DNA of 55,258 nucleotides from G020350405 sp964513655 (GTDB taxonomy: Bacteria; Planctomycetota; Phycisphaerae; Sedimentisphaerales; Anaerobacaceae): assembly GCA_964513655.1 (NCBI GenBank), contig CAZENQ010000012.1, positions 1-55,258 on the forward strand. The letters are read 5' to 3'. The position numbers and the translations under genes were made by a program. The notes beneath the pieces are model-generated. The model saw nothing but the letters and a program-made list of their open reading frames with translations. It did no database searches and was not told where the DNA came from. The first letter of the stretch is position 1. Every line of letters begins with the position of its first letter. This document shows, piece by piece, positions 34,971 to 42,907 of the stretch.

Positions 34971-35138
34971 AAAACTTCCGTCCTTAGAATAAACTACTCC
35001 TCTGACTGATTATACAACAAACTAACACCTCCACAATAACAACCTGCCACTATTTCTCTTCGTCATTTTTTACCTTGACAGGCAAATTTATTTGGGCCAT
35101 CCTACAACCGCAGAAATATAACCTTTTTCACGAACAGG

Positions 35139-35156
35139 TCCTGACTAAAATCAGGA
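35139..35156 (+). promoter_or_regulatory. Hairpin covering the ribosome binding site of a small ORF
   Basis: TCCTGA (35139-35144) and TCAGGA (35151-35156) form a 6-bp stem with a 6-nt loop. The right arm contains AGGA, the only Shine-Dalgarno-like sequence of the ORF at 35166, 9 bases before its ATG. The pairing would block initiation when folded. Confidence 0.4.
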
Positions 35157-35165
35157 AATGACAAT

Positions 35166-35276
35166 ATGGCAATCATCGACTGCCCCGAACGCCAAAACCC
35201 GGTATCAGACAAGGCCATCGAGTTCTTCAAGAAATTCTTAGGCCCTTGGGTCGAACAGCTAAAACGCTCCGGATAA
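35166..35276 (+). CDS. Possible small protein (36 aa), unknown
   Basis: An open frame from ATG to TAA encoding 36 residues (MAIIDCPERQNP, then an amphipathic stretch AIEFFKKFLGPWVEQLKRSG). It lies in a 340-bp gap between two minus-strand genes and is the only candidate in the gap. Support is an AGGA 9 bases upstream, within a hairpin, and a plausible amphipathic helix. No homology is recognised. It may be chance. Confidence 0.35.
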   Translation: MAIIDCPERQNPVSDKAIEFFKKFLGPWVEQLKRSG

Positions 35277-35311
35277 TTGTGCCGGCTTGACCGTTTCGCC
35301 CCCTTAAGCTT

Positions 35312-35932
35312 CTACTCACCATCTAAAGCCAGCTTTTCCTGCTTCTCAGCCAGCCGCGCCTTCCTTCTCATGATCAAAGCAAAAAGGTAAAAGATAAGTG
35401 CGGCCCCCGCAATCCCGAAACCAACCGCCGCTGTCAGCCCAATAGCAGCCAAAAAGTCCTCGGTCACATAAAGACCCGACTCAGCGCCGCTGACGTCCTG
35501 CAAAAGCCCCCGATACCGCAGAACTACAATGATACCCGTAGCAAGCACAGCAACGATAAAAACCCAGCGGCCTATGTGAGCTATCCCGGACCACCTCCGG
35601 GCCCTGACAGAAGCCATACTGCCACCCGATGATATCCGCCACCGTCCAAAAACCCGCACTATAATGGGCATAAGCCCCCAGCAAAGAAATATCGCCGTCA
35701 GGCCCCCGGCCCATACCCCGCCGATACCCAAATAAGTTGCGCTTACCAGCAGAAAGACAACAAACATGCTTGCGGATATCAAGCTGCAAAGACCAAAGCA
35801 CACAAATCCATTCGAAATCTCAAGCCCCGCCCCACAACTTGGACATTTCCGCCTGTCGCTGCGCCACTGTAAATAATCCCGCAGCAATCCTCCCATTCGC
35901 GCCTCGCACTTTGGACAACCTATATCGAGCAT
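35312..35932 (-). CDS. Membrane protein with N-terminal zinc ribbon, unknown
   Basis: 206 aa. The N-terminal Cys pairs GCPKCEARMG and RKCPSCGAG (C6, C9, C34, C37) form a likely zinc ribbon. About four membrane helices follow (about 48-72, 77-95, 120-142, 160-185), and the C terminus is charged. No specific family was recognised. The GC content and orientation match the neighbours, and it could be co-transcribed after the TPR lipoprotein (about 120 bases apart). Confidence 0.75.
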   Translation of the reverse strand: MLDIGCPKCEARMGGLLRDYLQWRSDRRKCPSCGAGLEISNGFVCFGLCSLISASMFVVFLLVSATYLGIGGVWAGGLTAIFLCWGLMPIIVRVFGRWRISSGGSMASVRARRWSGIAHIGRWVFIVAVLATGIIVVLRYRGLLQDVSGAESGLYVTEDFLAAIGLTAAVGFGIAGAALIFYLFALIMRRKARLAEKQEKLALDGE

Positions 35933-36052
35933 ACCAAACTATTCCTTTACAGCCATAACCTCACCTCACACAAAAATCAGCGCGAATAAAAACCCCGCGG
36001 CGAGTCCGTTCGCCACAGGGTAAAATAACCTGTCTTAATTCTGCTGCGGCTC

Positions 36053-36778
36053 TTACTTCTCAGCCTCCTCGACAATCTTGTCCAGCTTCTTCGTGTCCGT
36101 CTCTATCCGCCGCGGTATCTCTACAACAACACCGAGTCGGCCCAGCTCGCCGGCCACCTCCGGCTGGCCCCGATCCAACTCGAAACTACGCATCAAATAT
36201 TCCCTCGCGCGAACCTTATCGTTCTTGCTCAGGTAGTAGTAGCCAATCTGCCTTTGAATCTTCGCCGAATTCGGCGCCAAATGCTGCGCCTGCCGATAAC
36301 AGCTCAATGCATACTCGTCAAGATGCTGTTTCTGAAACGCCAGCCCAAGCCCAAGCGACCCCGCCGCTGAACTGCCAACCTGGTTCATATAGATATCTGC
36401 ATAGAGCTCACCTCTGGCCGTGTTGCCGCTGTCCAGTAGCACCTTCACCATCGCTGCCTGCGCCGGCCTGTGACCAGGATTGAAACGCAAGGCCGTGTTA
36501 AAACAATTCTCCGCCTGAGTCCACAGCCCATCAGCCTGGTACAGCCGCCCAAGCTCGTAATGCGCTTCGGGATTGTCAAACCTGCGGTCGATTGACTTGA
36601 GCAACTCGGCCTTCTTCTCTTCCTCTGGCGTCATGGCAACCTCAGTCGCCTCCCAGCCCCCGCCCCACGAGTCGCAGCCACCAAAGAATAACACGCAGAC
36701 CAAAAACGCCAGGCCAATAAATTCGGGTACCCAAACGCATCTTACCGCGCTTGCGGTCCGTTGCCGATTAACGCTCAT
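36053..36778 (-). CDS. TPR-repeat lipoprotein
   Basis: The 241-aa precursor has a lipobox (VLFFGGC). TPR repeats follow from about residue 55, for example AHYELGRLYQADGLWTQAEN, then CFNTALRFNPGHRPAQAA. They give a curved protein-binding scaffold, probably on the periplasmic side of a membrane. The ATG at 36778 follows GAGGCGAGA. The partner is unknown; neighbours are a membrane zinc-ribbon protein and an NfeD-type protease. Confidence 0.82.
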   Translation of the reverse strand: MSVNRQRTASAVRCVWVPEFIGLAFLVCVLFFGGCDSWGGGWEATEVAMTPEEEKKAELLKSIDRRFDNPEAHYELGRLYQADGLWTQAENCFNTALRFNPGHRPAQAAMVKVLLDSGNTARGELYADIYMNQVGSSAAGSLGLGLAFQKQHLDEYALSCYRQAQHLAPNSAKIQRQIGYYYLSKNDKVRAREYLMRSFELDRGQPEVAGELGRLGVVVEIPRRIETDTKKLDKIVEEAEK

Positions 36779-37123
36779 CTTCTCGCCTCGATTGCACCAA
36801 TTCACGCCCCCACTTTTCCTCGACATACAACATTCATCAGCCCCAATAACTATTTCTAAATAGCGAACGGTATCATTTTGGCGCGCTGCCGAAAGCTTTG
36901 CAAGCAAAATTTTTTGCTTTTTTTGCAATAAAATTTCACACAAAATATGGCTGCCCCTTCTACCACCATATCGACAACACCCCTCAAAGCGAATAATTAG
37001 CCTGCAAGTGGTCTTTTAGCCCATGATTGTCAAAAAACGTGGCTCGCCCGCTCCTAAGATACGAAGCCTTCCCGCACGCAAAATAAGATCCGCCTGCCTG
37101 CCGCTACAAACTTACCACGAACA
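36779..37123. other. Intergenic region with an AT-rich hairpin
   Basis: No gene seen. AAGCAAAA-TT-TTTTGCTT (36902-36919) is a perfect 8-bp hairpin with a T-run on the plus strand. There is no plus-strand gene for it to terminate, so it may belong to the 5' region of the minus-strand lipoprotein gene or be a chance AT-rich structure. Confidence 0.4.
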
Positions 37124-38320
37124 TTACCTTCGCCGCGAACCCATCTTTACTTCTTGATAGTTCGCTTCGACGGTGTTCAACTCATCCTCCAGGACCTGGA
37201 TATTCAGCCCTAAATCGGGATACTTCTTGGCAAGTTTTATCAAGGTCTTAAACTCAGCCCTGGCACTGCGTAAAATTTTCAACACCTTCGCCCTGGGCTG
37301 CCGATGGCCGGATTGCTTAATTTTCAAATCAATGGACTTCCTTATTCGGTTTAGCTGTCCCTGCGCCCTCCTTAACTCCTCTCTGGCCTTCTGCACATCA
37401 TCGTTTATCACAACCTCGGCCCCTGCTGCATCCAACTCACGTAGAAGCTCGCCCCGTGAGTTGACAATCCCATCGCCAATCCCGCACTTAATCGCCTCGT
37501 CTGCAGTCAAGGTCAAAAGTGAACCCTTCTTGCTCCACGTATGAACCACACGCTGCTCTGGTCTTCGGTTCACAGGTTCGATAAAGAGTTTCCTGTCGGC
37601 CTCCGACACTTCGATAACCTCGAGGTCCTTATCAATCATGGCTCTTGCCAGCAATCCGGGCCTGCGATTGTGCTCAGCCAGAGAAGCAAGATACGCCTGC
37701 CAGGCGGAGCTGAACTTCTCACCCACCGCCTCGCCAAAGGTTTTCTTAATGTCCGTCGGCCCCTTCTCAGAGAGGCTTATCACCGTAGCGGCACCAATAG
37801 ATGTGCCGTTCGCCATATAGATTTTATCACAGGCAAGGGCTGCCGCGGCGCCCGCCGATATCGCTCCCCCATATGGGCCGCCATTGACAAAAGCAACTAC
37901 CTCACAGCCCCCCGCATCCGCAATCGCCCCGCAAATCCGCTGGACAAGATCGGTCCTTCCGCCGGGCGTATCAATCTCAAACAGAATAAACAGTGGCCCC
38001 TCCTTGGACACCGCCCCCAGAGCCTGCTCCAGTGCCTCCGTTTCAATCTCAAACATCATCTCATTATCAATGGTCAAAATGATTACCTTATTATTCCTGC
38101 CCAGTCGGTCAGCGGTAACCTCCCACTCAGCCAGATTCAGCCTGACCACGCCCTTCTCCTCAGTATGCACGACGATCTCGACGCCCTCGGCCTGACCAAC
38201 CGCATATCCATGCACAACTTCACCCCTCTGACGATGTGTAAACGTATCCCCAAAACAAGCTGTGCTAAAGGTTAATAATGCCAACGCTGTCGCAAAAGTA
38301 GGCAACCGCAATTTCTTCAT
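37124..38320 (-). CDS. NfeD/SppA-type ClpP-fold serine protease, exported
   Basis: 398 aa with a signal peptide (ATALALLTFSTACFG). The ClpP/crotonase-fold protease domain shows the oxyanion region FEIDTPGG (114-121), the nucleophile Ser155 in GGAISAGAAAALACDKIYMA, NGTSIGAAT and a candidate Lys in AMIDKDLEV. This is the membrane-bound NfeD N-terminal type (the PH1510 protease pattern). The usual NfeD membrane and OB domains are absent; instead a coiled-coil tail (about 300-390) follows. It may process membrane proteins. The substrate is unknown. Confidence 0.85.
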   Translation of the reverse strand: MKKLRLPTFATALALLTFSTACFGDTFTHRQRGEVVHGYAVGQAEGVEIVVHTEEKGVVRLNLAEWEVTADRLGRNNKVIILTIDNEMMFEIETEALEQALGAVSKEGPLFILFEIDTPGGRTDLVQRICGAIADAGGCEVVAFVNGGPYGGAISAGAAAALACDKIYMANGTSIGAATVISLSEKGPTDIKKTFGEAVGEKFSSAWQAYLASLAEHNRRPGLLARAMIDKDLEVIEVSEADRKLFIEPVNRRPEQRVVHTWSKKGSLLTLTADEAIKCGIGDGIVNSRGELLRELDAAGAEVVINDDVQKAREELRRAQGQLNRIRKSIDLKIKQSGHRQPRAKVLKILRSARAEFKTLIKLAKKYPDLGLNIQVLEDELNTVEANYQEVKMGSRRR

Positions 38321-38378
38321 CTAATTTCCAGCCTCTCTTTTCCCTGCACTCCTGCAGCCAAACGATAACACCGCCAGC

Positions 38379-40808
38379 TTAAACATCCAGGTTCTGAACC
38401 TCGAGGGCATGCTCACGGATGAAATTCCGGCGCTTCTCCACATCATCGCCCATTAGGATACTAAACAGCCTGTCGGCCTCGCCCGCGTCCTCCAGTTTGA
38501 CACTCAGTAAAGTCCGGGTCGCAGGATTCATCGTGGTATCCCATAACTGCTCGGCATTCATTTCCCCCAGCCCCTTAAAGCGCTTTATCTCAATACCCTT
38601 GCCGCCAATCTGTCTTATCGCCGAGCATATCTCGCCGAGTGATGCGACATCATACTCATCCGGGCCGTTGATAAGTTGGAACTTTGTAGGTAGCGCCTCA
38701 CCCGAAACAGCCTTGGCGGGCTTTAACAGAAAGTCCTTCAAATCCAAACCAAAGTCAGCCTTAAGCTTCTCATTCATCTGATTCAACCTAACCACCTCGT
38801 GAAGCTCTTCGGCCGCAATAACCTCTTCGTCTTCACTCTCTGAATCTACGCCCATACACTGCTTTAGTTCATCGACGCGCTTTTCGTACTCGCCCCTGTC
38901 GCAATAAATCTCCTCCTCGCCCTCAACGCAAATACGAAATCGCGGCAACTCCGCGCCGTCGTAATAGGCCTGCACAAACTCGTCGAATTTGATTCCACGC
39001 CTGCCTAAAACCGCTATAAGCCGCTCCGCGTCGGCCAGTGCCTTTACGAGGGCCGACAGTTGCTCATCAGAAACCGCCTGCTCACCATTGGTCCCCCTGA
39101 TAACAAGCTTAGTCCCCTCCAGTCCGCGGGTAATCATCCGCCTGTGCATCTGGTTCTCATTGATGATATATTCAGCTTTCTTTTTGCCCTTAACCCTTAT
39201 CTCGTACAATGGCGGCTGGGCAATATACATCATATCATTATGAAGCAGCTGTGACATCTGCCTAAAGAAAAACGTCAACAACAGTGTTCGAATATGGGCC
39301 CCGTCGACGTCGGCATCAGTCATTAGAATTATCTTCCCATATCTACAACTGCCCAAATCGAATTCGTCCGTCCCAATGCCGGTTCCCAGAGCGCTTATAA
39401 TAGTCCGGATTTCCTCGTGCGCTAGCATCCTTTCTATACGCGCCTTTTCGACATTGAGTATCTTCCCTTTCAGCGGCAGAATTGCCTGAATGTTCCTGTC
39501 CCGCCCGGCCTTCGCCGAACCACCGGCAGAATCCCCTTCCACAATGAAAATCTCAGTGCTCGCCTTCTCCTTGCTCGCACAGTCCCACAGCTTCCCGGGT
39601 AGGTTGGCACTGCCCAACGCACCCTTGCGCCTGGTCAGTTCACGGGCCTTTCTCGCCGCCTCTCTCGCCGCAGCCGCCTGAATCGCCTTATTCAAAATCC
39701 GCTTCGCTTCGGCAGGATGCTCTTCAAGAAAATGTCCAAGCTGTTCGTTGACCGTTGTCTCAACAAAACCGCCTACCTCCGGATTAGTCAGCCGAACCTT
39801 TGTCTGAGCCTCAAAATGAGGGTCGACAAGCTTCACCGCTACAACCGCAGTCAATCCCTCGCGCAGGTCGTCGCCGCTGGTGACTTGCCCGTTCTTTAAT
39901 AGGTTATTACTTCTGGCATAGTAATTCATTGTCCGCGTCAGCGCCATCCTAAAGCCCGAAAGGTGCGTGCCGCCGTCAATATTGAGAATGTTGTTGGCAA
40001 AAACCAAAACATTCTCCGTATAGCCGTTGCTGTATTGCATCGCTATCTCACAGCTCAGCATCGCTTCAGCATCTTCCTTCGCAAAATAGATTACCTGTCT
40101 ATGCAGCGGCTCCTTCGCCTCATTCAGATGTTTCACAAACGCCTTAATCCCATCATCGAACTTAAAAACCTCCTTCTTGTTTTCCCTGTCGTCCTTGAAG
40201 GTAATCGTTAACCCGGCGTTCAAATAGGCCATCTCCCGTATTCGCTTCAAAAGTGTGTCATAACCAAACTCCGCATCGCCGAAAATCTCTTCGTCGGCCT
40301 TAAAGGATATTTTTGTCCCGCACTTTTCCGTTGCGCCCACTTCTTTGACGCGCCCCTTCGCGACACCCCTGACACACTCGAAGTGGTAGTGCTTTCCCTC
40401 GCGATACACCTCGGCCTCCAGCCACTCGCTCAGCGCATTGACCACGCTAACGCCCACGCCGTGCAGCCCGCCGGCCACTTTGTAACTGTCACTGTCAAAC
40501 TTACCACCGGCATGCAGGGTTGTAAGTACAACCTCCAGCGCGCTTGTCTTGGCCTCCCTATGCTCTTCAACTGGTATGCCCCGTCCGTTGTCCTCAATCG
40601 TACAACTGCCGTCCGCCTGGACGTGAACAATTATACTGTCACAGAACCCTGCCAGCGCCTCGTCGACAGAATTGTCCATCACCTCATAGACAAGGTGATG
40701 CAGCCCGCCACTCCCACGGTCGCCAATATACATGTCCGGCCGCTTGCGAACCGCCTCCACCCCACCCAATATCTTTATGTTACTTGCGTCGTATGCGTGG
40801 TCCTTCAT
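38379..40808 (-). CDS. gyrB: DNA gyrase subunit B
   Basis: ATPase and TOPRIM subunit of gyrase. The GHKL domain has EVMDNSVDEALAGFCDS and GLHGVGVSVVNALSEWLE. The TOPRIM domain has IFIVEGDSAGGSAKAGRDRN and MTDADVDGAHIRTLLL. The C-terminal part includes IKRFKGLGEMNAEQLWDTTM. A proteobacterial-type insertion of about 150 residues lies after the TOPRIM block (rich in Glu/Asp, about 565-720). The ATG at 40808 with GGAG upstream is chosen over a longer frame. It follows dciA by 29 bases. Confidence 0.96.
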   Translation of the reverse strand: MKDHAYDASNIKILGGVEAVRKRPDMYIGDRGSGGLHHLVYEVMDNSVDEALAGFCDSIIVHVQADGSCTIEDNGRGIPVEEHREAKTSALEVVLTTLHAGGKFDSDSYKVAGGLHGVGVSVVNALSEWLEAEVYREGKHYHFECVRGVAKGRVKEVGATEKCGTKISFKADEEIFGDAEFGYDTLLKRIREMAYLNAGLTITFKDDRENKKEVFKFDDGIKAFVKHLNEAKEPLHRQVIYFAKEDAEAMLSCEIAMQYSNGYTENVLVFANNILNIDGGTHLSGFRMALTRTMNYYARSNNLLKNGQVTSGDDLREGLTAVVAVKLVDPHFEAQTKVRLTNPEVGGFVETTVNEQLGHFLEEHPAEAKRILNKAIQAAAAREAARKARELTRRKGALGSANLPGKLWDCASKEKASTEIFIVEGDSAGGSAKAGRDRNIQAILPLKGKILNVEKARIERMLAHEEIRTIISALGTGIGTDEFDLGSCRYGKIILMTDADVDGAHIRTLLLTFFFRQMSQLLHNDMMYIAQPPLYEIRVKGKKKAEYIINENQMHRRMITRGLEGTKLVIRGTNGEQAVSDEQLSALVKALADAERLIAVLGRRGIKFDEFVQAYYDGAELPRFRICVEGEEEIYCDRGEYEKRVDELKQCMGVDSESEDEEVIAAEELHEVVRLNQMNEKLKADFGLDLKDFLLKPAKAVSGEALPTKFQLINGPDEYDVASLGEICSAIRQIGGKGIEIKRFKGLGEMNAEQLWDTTMNPATRTLLSVKLEDAGEADRLFSILMGDDVEKRRNFIREHALEVQNLDV

Positions 40809-40837
40809 ATTAATTCTCCTGCCGCCGAATGATGCTT

Positions 40838-41230
40838 TCACCCAACGACGAACTTGATCTTCGTTATCCGAAACCGCGGACATCGCTGCTGTAGTTCTTC
40901 AAGAAGCTCTGAGCTGCACAGTTGTAGTTCGTACATGTACGACGGCGAATCAGTAAGTACCTCAAGCTGCCCCTTGGAAATACCGGATATCCTGCAGTGT
41001 TCACCCAGCTCTGCTGGCAATAGTTCGCTCCAAACCCTGGCTATCTGCCCGAACCTGACCTGCCGCGGCGAAACCTGATTCTCCATAAATTGCTCAACGA
41101 CATCTCCCAGGCGCTTTGTTCTGTCTGGCTTCCGCCTCACCCGTTGCCCAAAAACACTTCTTAATTGTCCGCTTTCACCCGTCATCTTTGGCACCAGATA
41201 TCGTGCACCCTCTATTAATTGGGATAACAC
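40838..41230 (-). CDS. dciA: DciA-family (DUF721) helicase loader
   Basis: 130 aa with a DUF721 domain in the C-terminal two thirds (VWSELLPAELGEHCRISGIS, KGQLEVLTDSPSYMYELQL). DciA loads DnaB in bacteria that lack DnaC/DnaI, and no dnaC/dnaI is seen here. The N-terminal 45 residues are basic and probably disordered. It is placed between dnaN and gyrB, a location common for this family (recF position). The GTG start is uncertain; an ATG 15 codons in is an alternative. Confidence 0.85.
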   Translation of the reverse strand: MLSQLIEGARYLVPKMTGESGQLRSVFGQRVRRKPDRTKRLGDVVEQFMENQVSPRQVRFGQIARVWSELLPAELGEHCRISGISKGQLEVLTDSPSYMYELQLCSSELLEELQQRCPRFRITKIKFVVG

Positions 41231-41252
41231 TCATAATCCGAAGAGTGCGACT

Positions 41253-42359
41253 CTACCCTAAGTTAATTGGCATCAGGACATAAAGGAAATTGGCTCCGCT
41301 TTTTATAAGGCCAGGCCTGTCCTGCTGGCCCAACTCCAAGTCGAATTCCGCCTCTTTAATGACTCGCAGGACCTCCACCAGAAACTGGGGATTGAACCCT
41401 ATCTCAATCGGCTCTGCCTCATAATCAACGGGCATTTCAACCCTCGCATCGCCGGTCTCTGGTGCCCTGCCCGAAAATACCATCACGCCTTTCCCTATCG
41501 CCAGCTTAATCCCTCTCGACTCTTCAGTCGTCAGTAGCGCCGCCCGCCGAACTGCGCTTAATACCGCCTCAGTTGGCAGCGTCAGCTTCTTATCATAATC
41601 CGCGGGTATTATGTCCTCATACTTAGGGAAGTTGCCCTCAACTAGGTTTGAGCTTATAACTACATTTGCACAGCTAATTAGCATTTGGTTGTCGACAAGC
41701 TTAACTGCAACGGCATCCTTATCGCTAGCGCTGAGCTTGTCCAGTAGTGACATCGTCTTGGCTGGTACTATTATCTTCGCCGTCGCAACTTCCTTTGCCG
41801 GGGCCGAAGCCAAACCAACCCTCCGGCGCGCCAGCCGCCGCCCATCAGTTGCGACCAGCGACAGCTTCTTGCCGCTAATCTCCCAAAGTACGCCGTTAAG
41901 TGCATAACGAGTGCTCTCCTTGGCTGCAGCAAATAAACACTGTTCAATACCAGCTTGCAGGACACCGAGGCCAACCTCTATATCTGCGCTCCCCTCAAAG
42001 CCTGGAACTGTAGGGTACTGCTCTGCCTCTTGGCCGTAGACCGTAAAGTGGCTGTCTGCCCCTTTTATCTCACAAGTGCCCTCTTTAGCCTCCAATGACA
42101 AAACCTCGTCAACACTCTCACGCACAATAGCAGCTAAACGATCTGCGGGCACCACAACGTCGCCGCCTTCCTTAATCTGAACCTCAGAAACCGAAATATT
42201 GACGCCGACCTCCAAATCCGTGGCAAAAACTTGCATGCCCTTATCGCCAGCGGCTATTCGTACACAGCGCAGTATGGGCTTTGGTGTTCGGCTTGGCACA
42301 ACAGACATTAAGAGGCCCAAAGCCTCGGCAAATGCAGATCTATTAAATTCCACTTTCAT
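41253..42359 (-). CDS. dnaN: DNA polymerase III beta sliding clamp
   Basis: A 368-aa clamp of three similar domains. MKVEFNRSAFAEALGLLMSV begins the first. KPILRCVRIAAGD, YALNGVLWEISGKKLSLVAT (followed by DGRRLA), and FNPQFLVEVLR with the end LYVLMPINLG are all family typical. It is the first gene of dnaN-dciA-gyrB. A promoter at 42409-42437 and a CTAAC/GTTAG hairpin in the short leader may control it. Confidence 0.96.
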   Translation of the reverse strand: MKVEFNRSAFAEALGLLMSVVPSRTPKPILRCVRIAAGDKGMQVFATDLEVGVNISVSEVQIKEGGDVVVPADRLAAIVRESVDEVLSLEAKEGTCEIKGADSHFTVYGQEAEQYPTVPGFEGSADIEVGLGVLQAGIEQCLFAAAKESTRYALNGVLWEISGKKLSLVATDGRRLARRRVGLASAPAKEVATAKIIVPAKTMSLLDKLSASDKDAVAVKLVDNQMLISCANVVISSNLVEGNFPKYEDIIPADYDKKLTLPTEAVLSAVRRAALLTTEESRGIKLAIGKGVMVFSGRAPETGDARVEMPVDYEAEPIEIGFNPQFLVEVLRVIKEAEFDLELGQQDRPGLIKSGANFLYVLMPINLG

Positions 42360-42408
42360 AACAAACCCCTAACTAGAACGTTAGATTCTCGAATAAAATA
42401 GCCTGCAT

Positions 42409-42437
42409 AGTTTACACTAAAATCTGCCTGCTCACAA
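42409..42437 (-). promoter_or_regulatory. Candidate dnaN promoter
   Basis: On the minus strand TTGTGA (42437-42432), 17 bases, then TAAACT (42414-42409), about 50 bases upstream of the dnaN ATG. The leader has the hairpin CTAAC-GTTCTA-GTTAG just before the AGGGG ribosome binding site. Confidence 0.4.
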
Positions 42438-42833
42438 CACTTTTTCAGAAAAAAGATAACCAAGTTAATGCATACAAAGCTGGTCTGTTTCCTCCTCACT
42501 TTTTGCCTTGTAGCGGGGATGGAGTTCTCCTTAAAAGTAATACAAGTTAATACTTTATTAATAGATAAAACATATTATCAGTAGTCATATAAACGGTGAA
42601 AAGGTTATATTTAGGACAGGGTTGTTTCGTAACGCTTTGTGTGGTCTATGGTTAGTGGCCCATCAACCCCTACTCTCCTTGTGGACAACCTGTTAGATTA
42701 TTACCTTGGTTGTTGGGTGGACCTAACAGGCGGCACTGTCGTCGCCGAAGGGACTTGCCCCGCCGTTGGAAACCAACAGGTTTTCTAACAGCTTACCTAA
42801 GAGGTACGGGCGTCCTTTAATAAGATTGAAACC

Positions 42834-42871
42834 TTGTTTTTGAACAAGGACAGGGTATAGTAACCGGTTAC
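42834..42871 (+). promoter_or_regulatory. Promoter/operator region of the activase gene
   Basis: TTGTTT (42834-42839), a 16-bp spacer, then TATAGT (42856-42861). The palindrome CCTTGTT-TTTG-AACAAGG (42832-42849) covers the -35 and spacer. A perfect 12-bp palindrome GTAACCGGTTAC (42860-42871) covers the end of the -10 and the expected start site. Both look like operator sites for a dimeric regulator. Confidence 0.4.
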
Positions 42872-42907
42872 ACGAAGCAGCAAGTAGCAGCTTATAGAGA
42901 GGTAAGT

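Larger units (their letters stand above)
42360..42907. other. Candidate replication-origin region upstream of dnaN
   Basis: A 548-bp gene-free region between divergent dnaN and the activase gene. It holds an AT-rich core (about 42525-42600) and a one-mismatch DnaA box TGTGGACAA (42680-42688). An 8-bp inverted repeat CCTGTTAG/CTAACAGG (42689-42696 and 42723-42730) lies directly beside the box, and a hairpin GTTGG-AAA-CCAAC is near 42764-42776. Only one good DnaA box is seen and dnaA itself is not adjacent, so the origin call is tentative. Confidence 0.35.
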
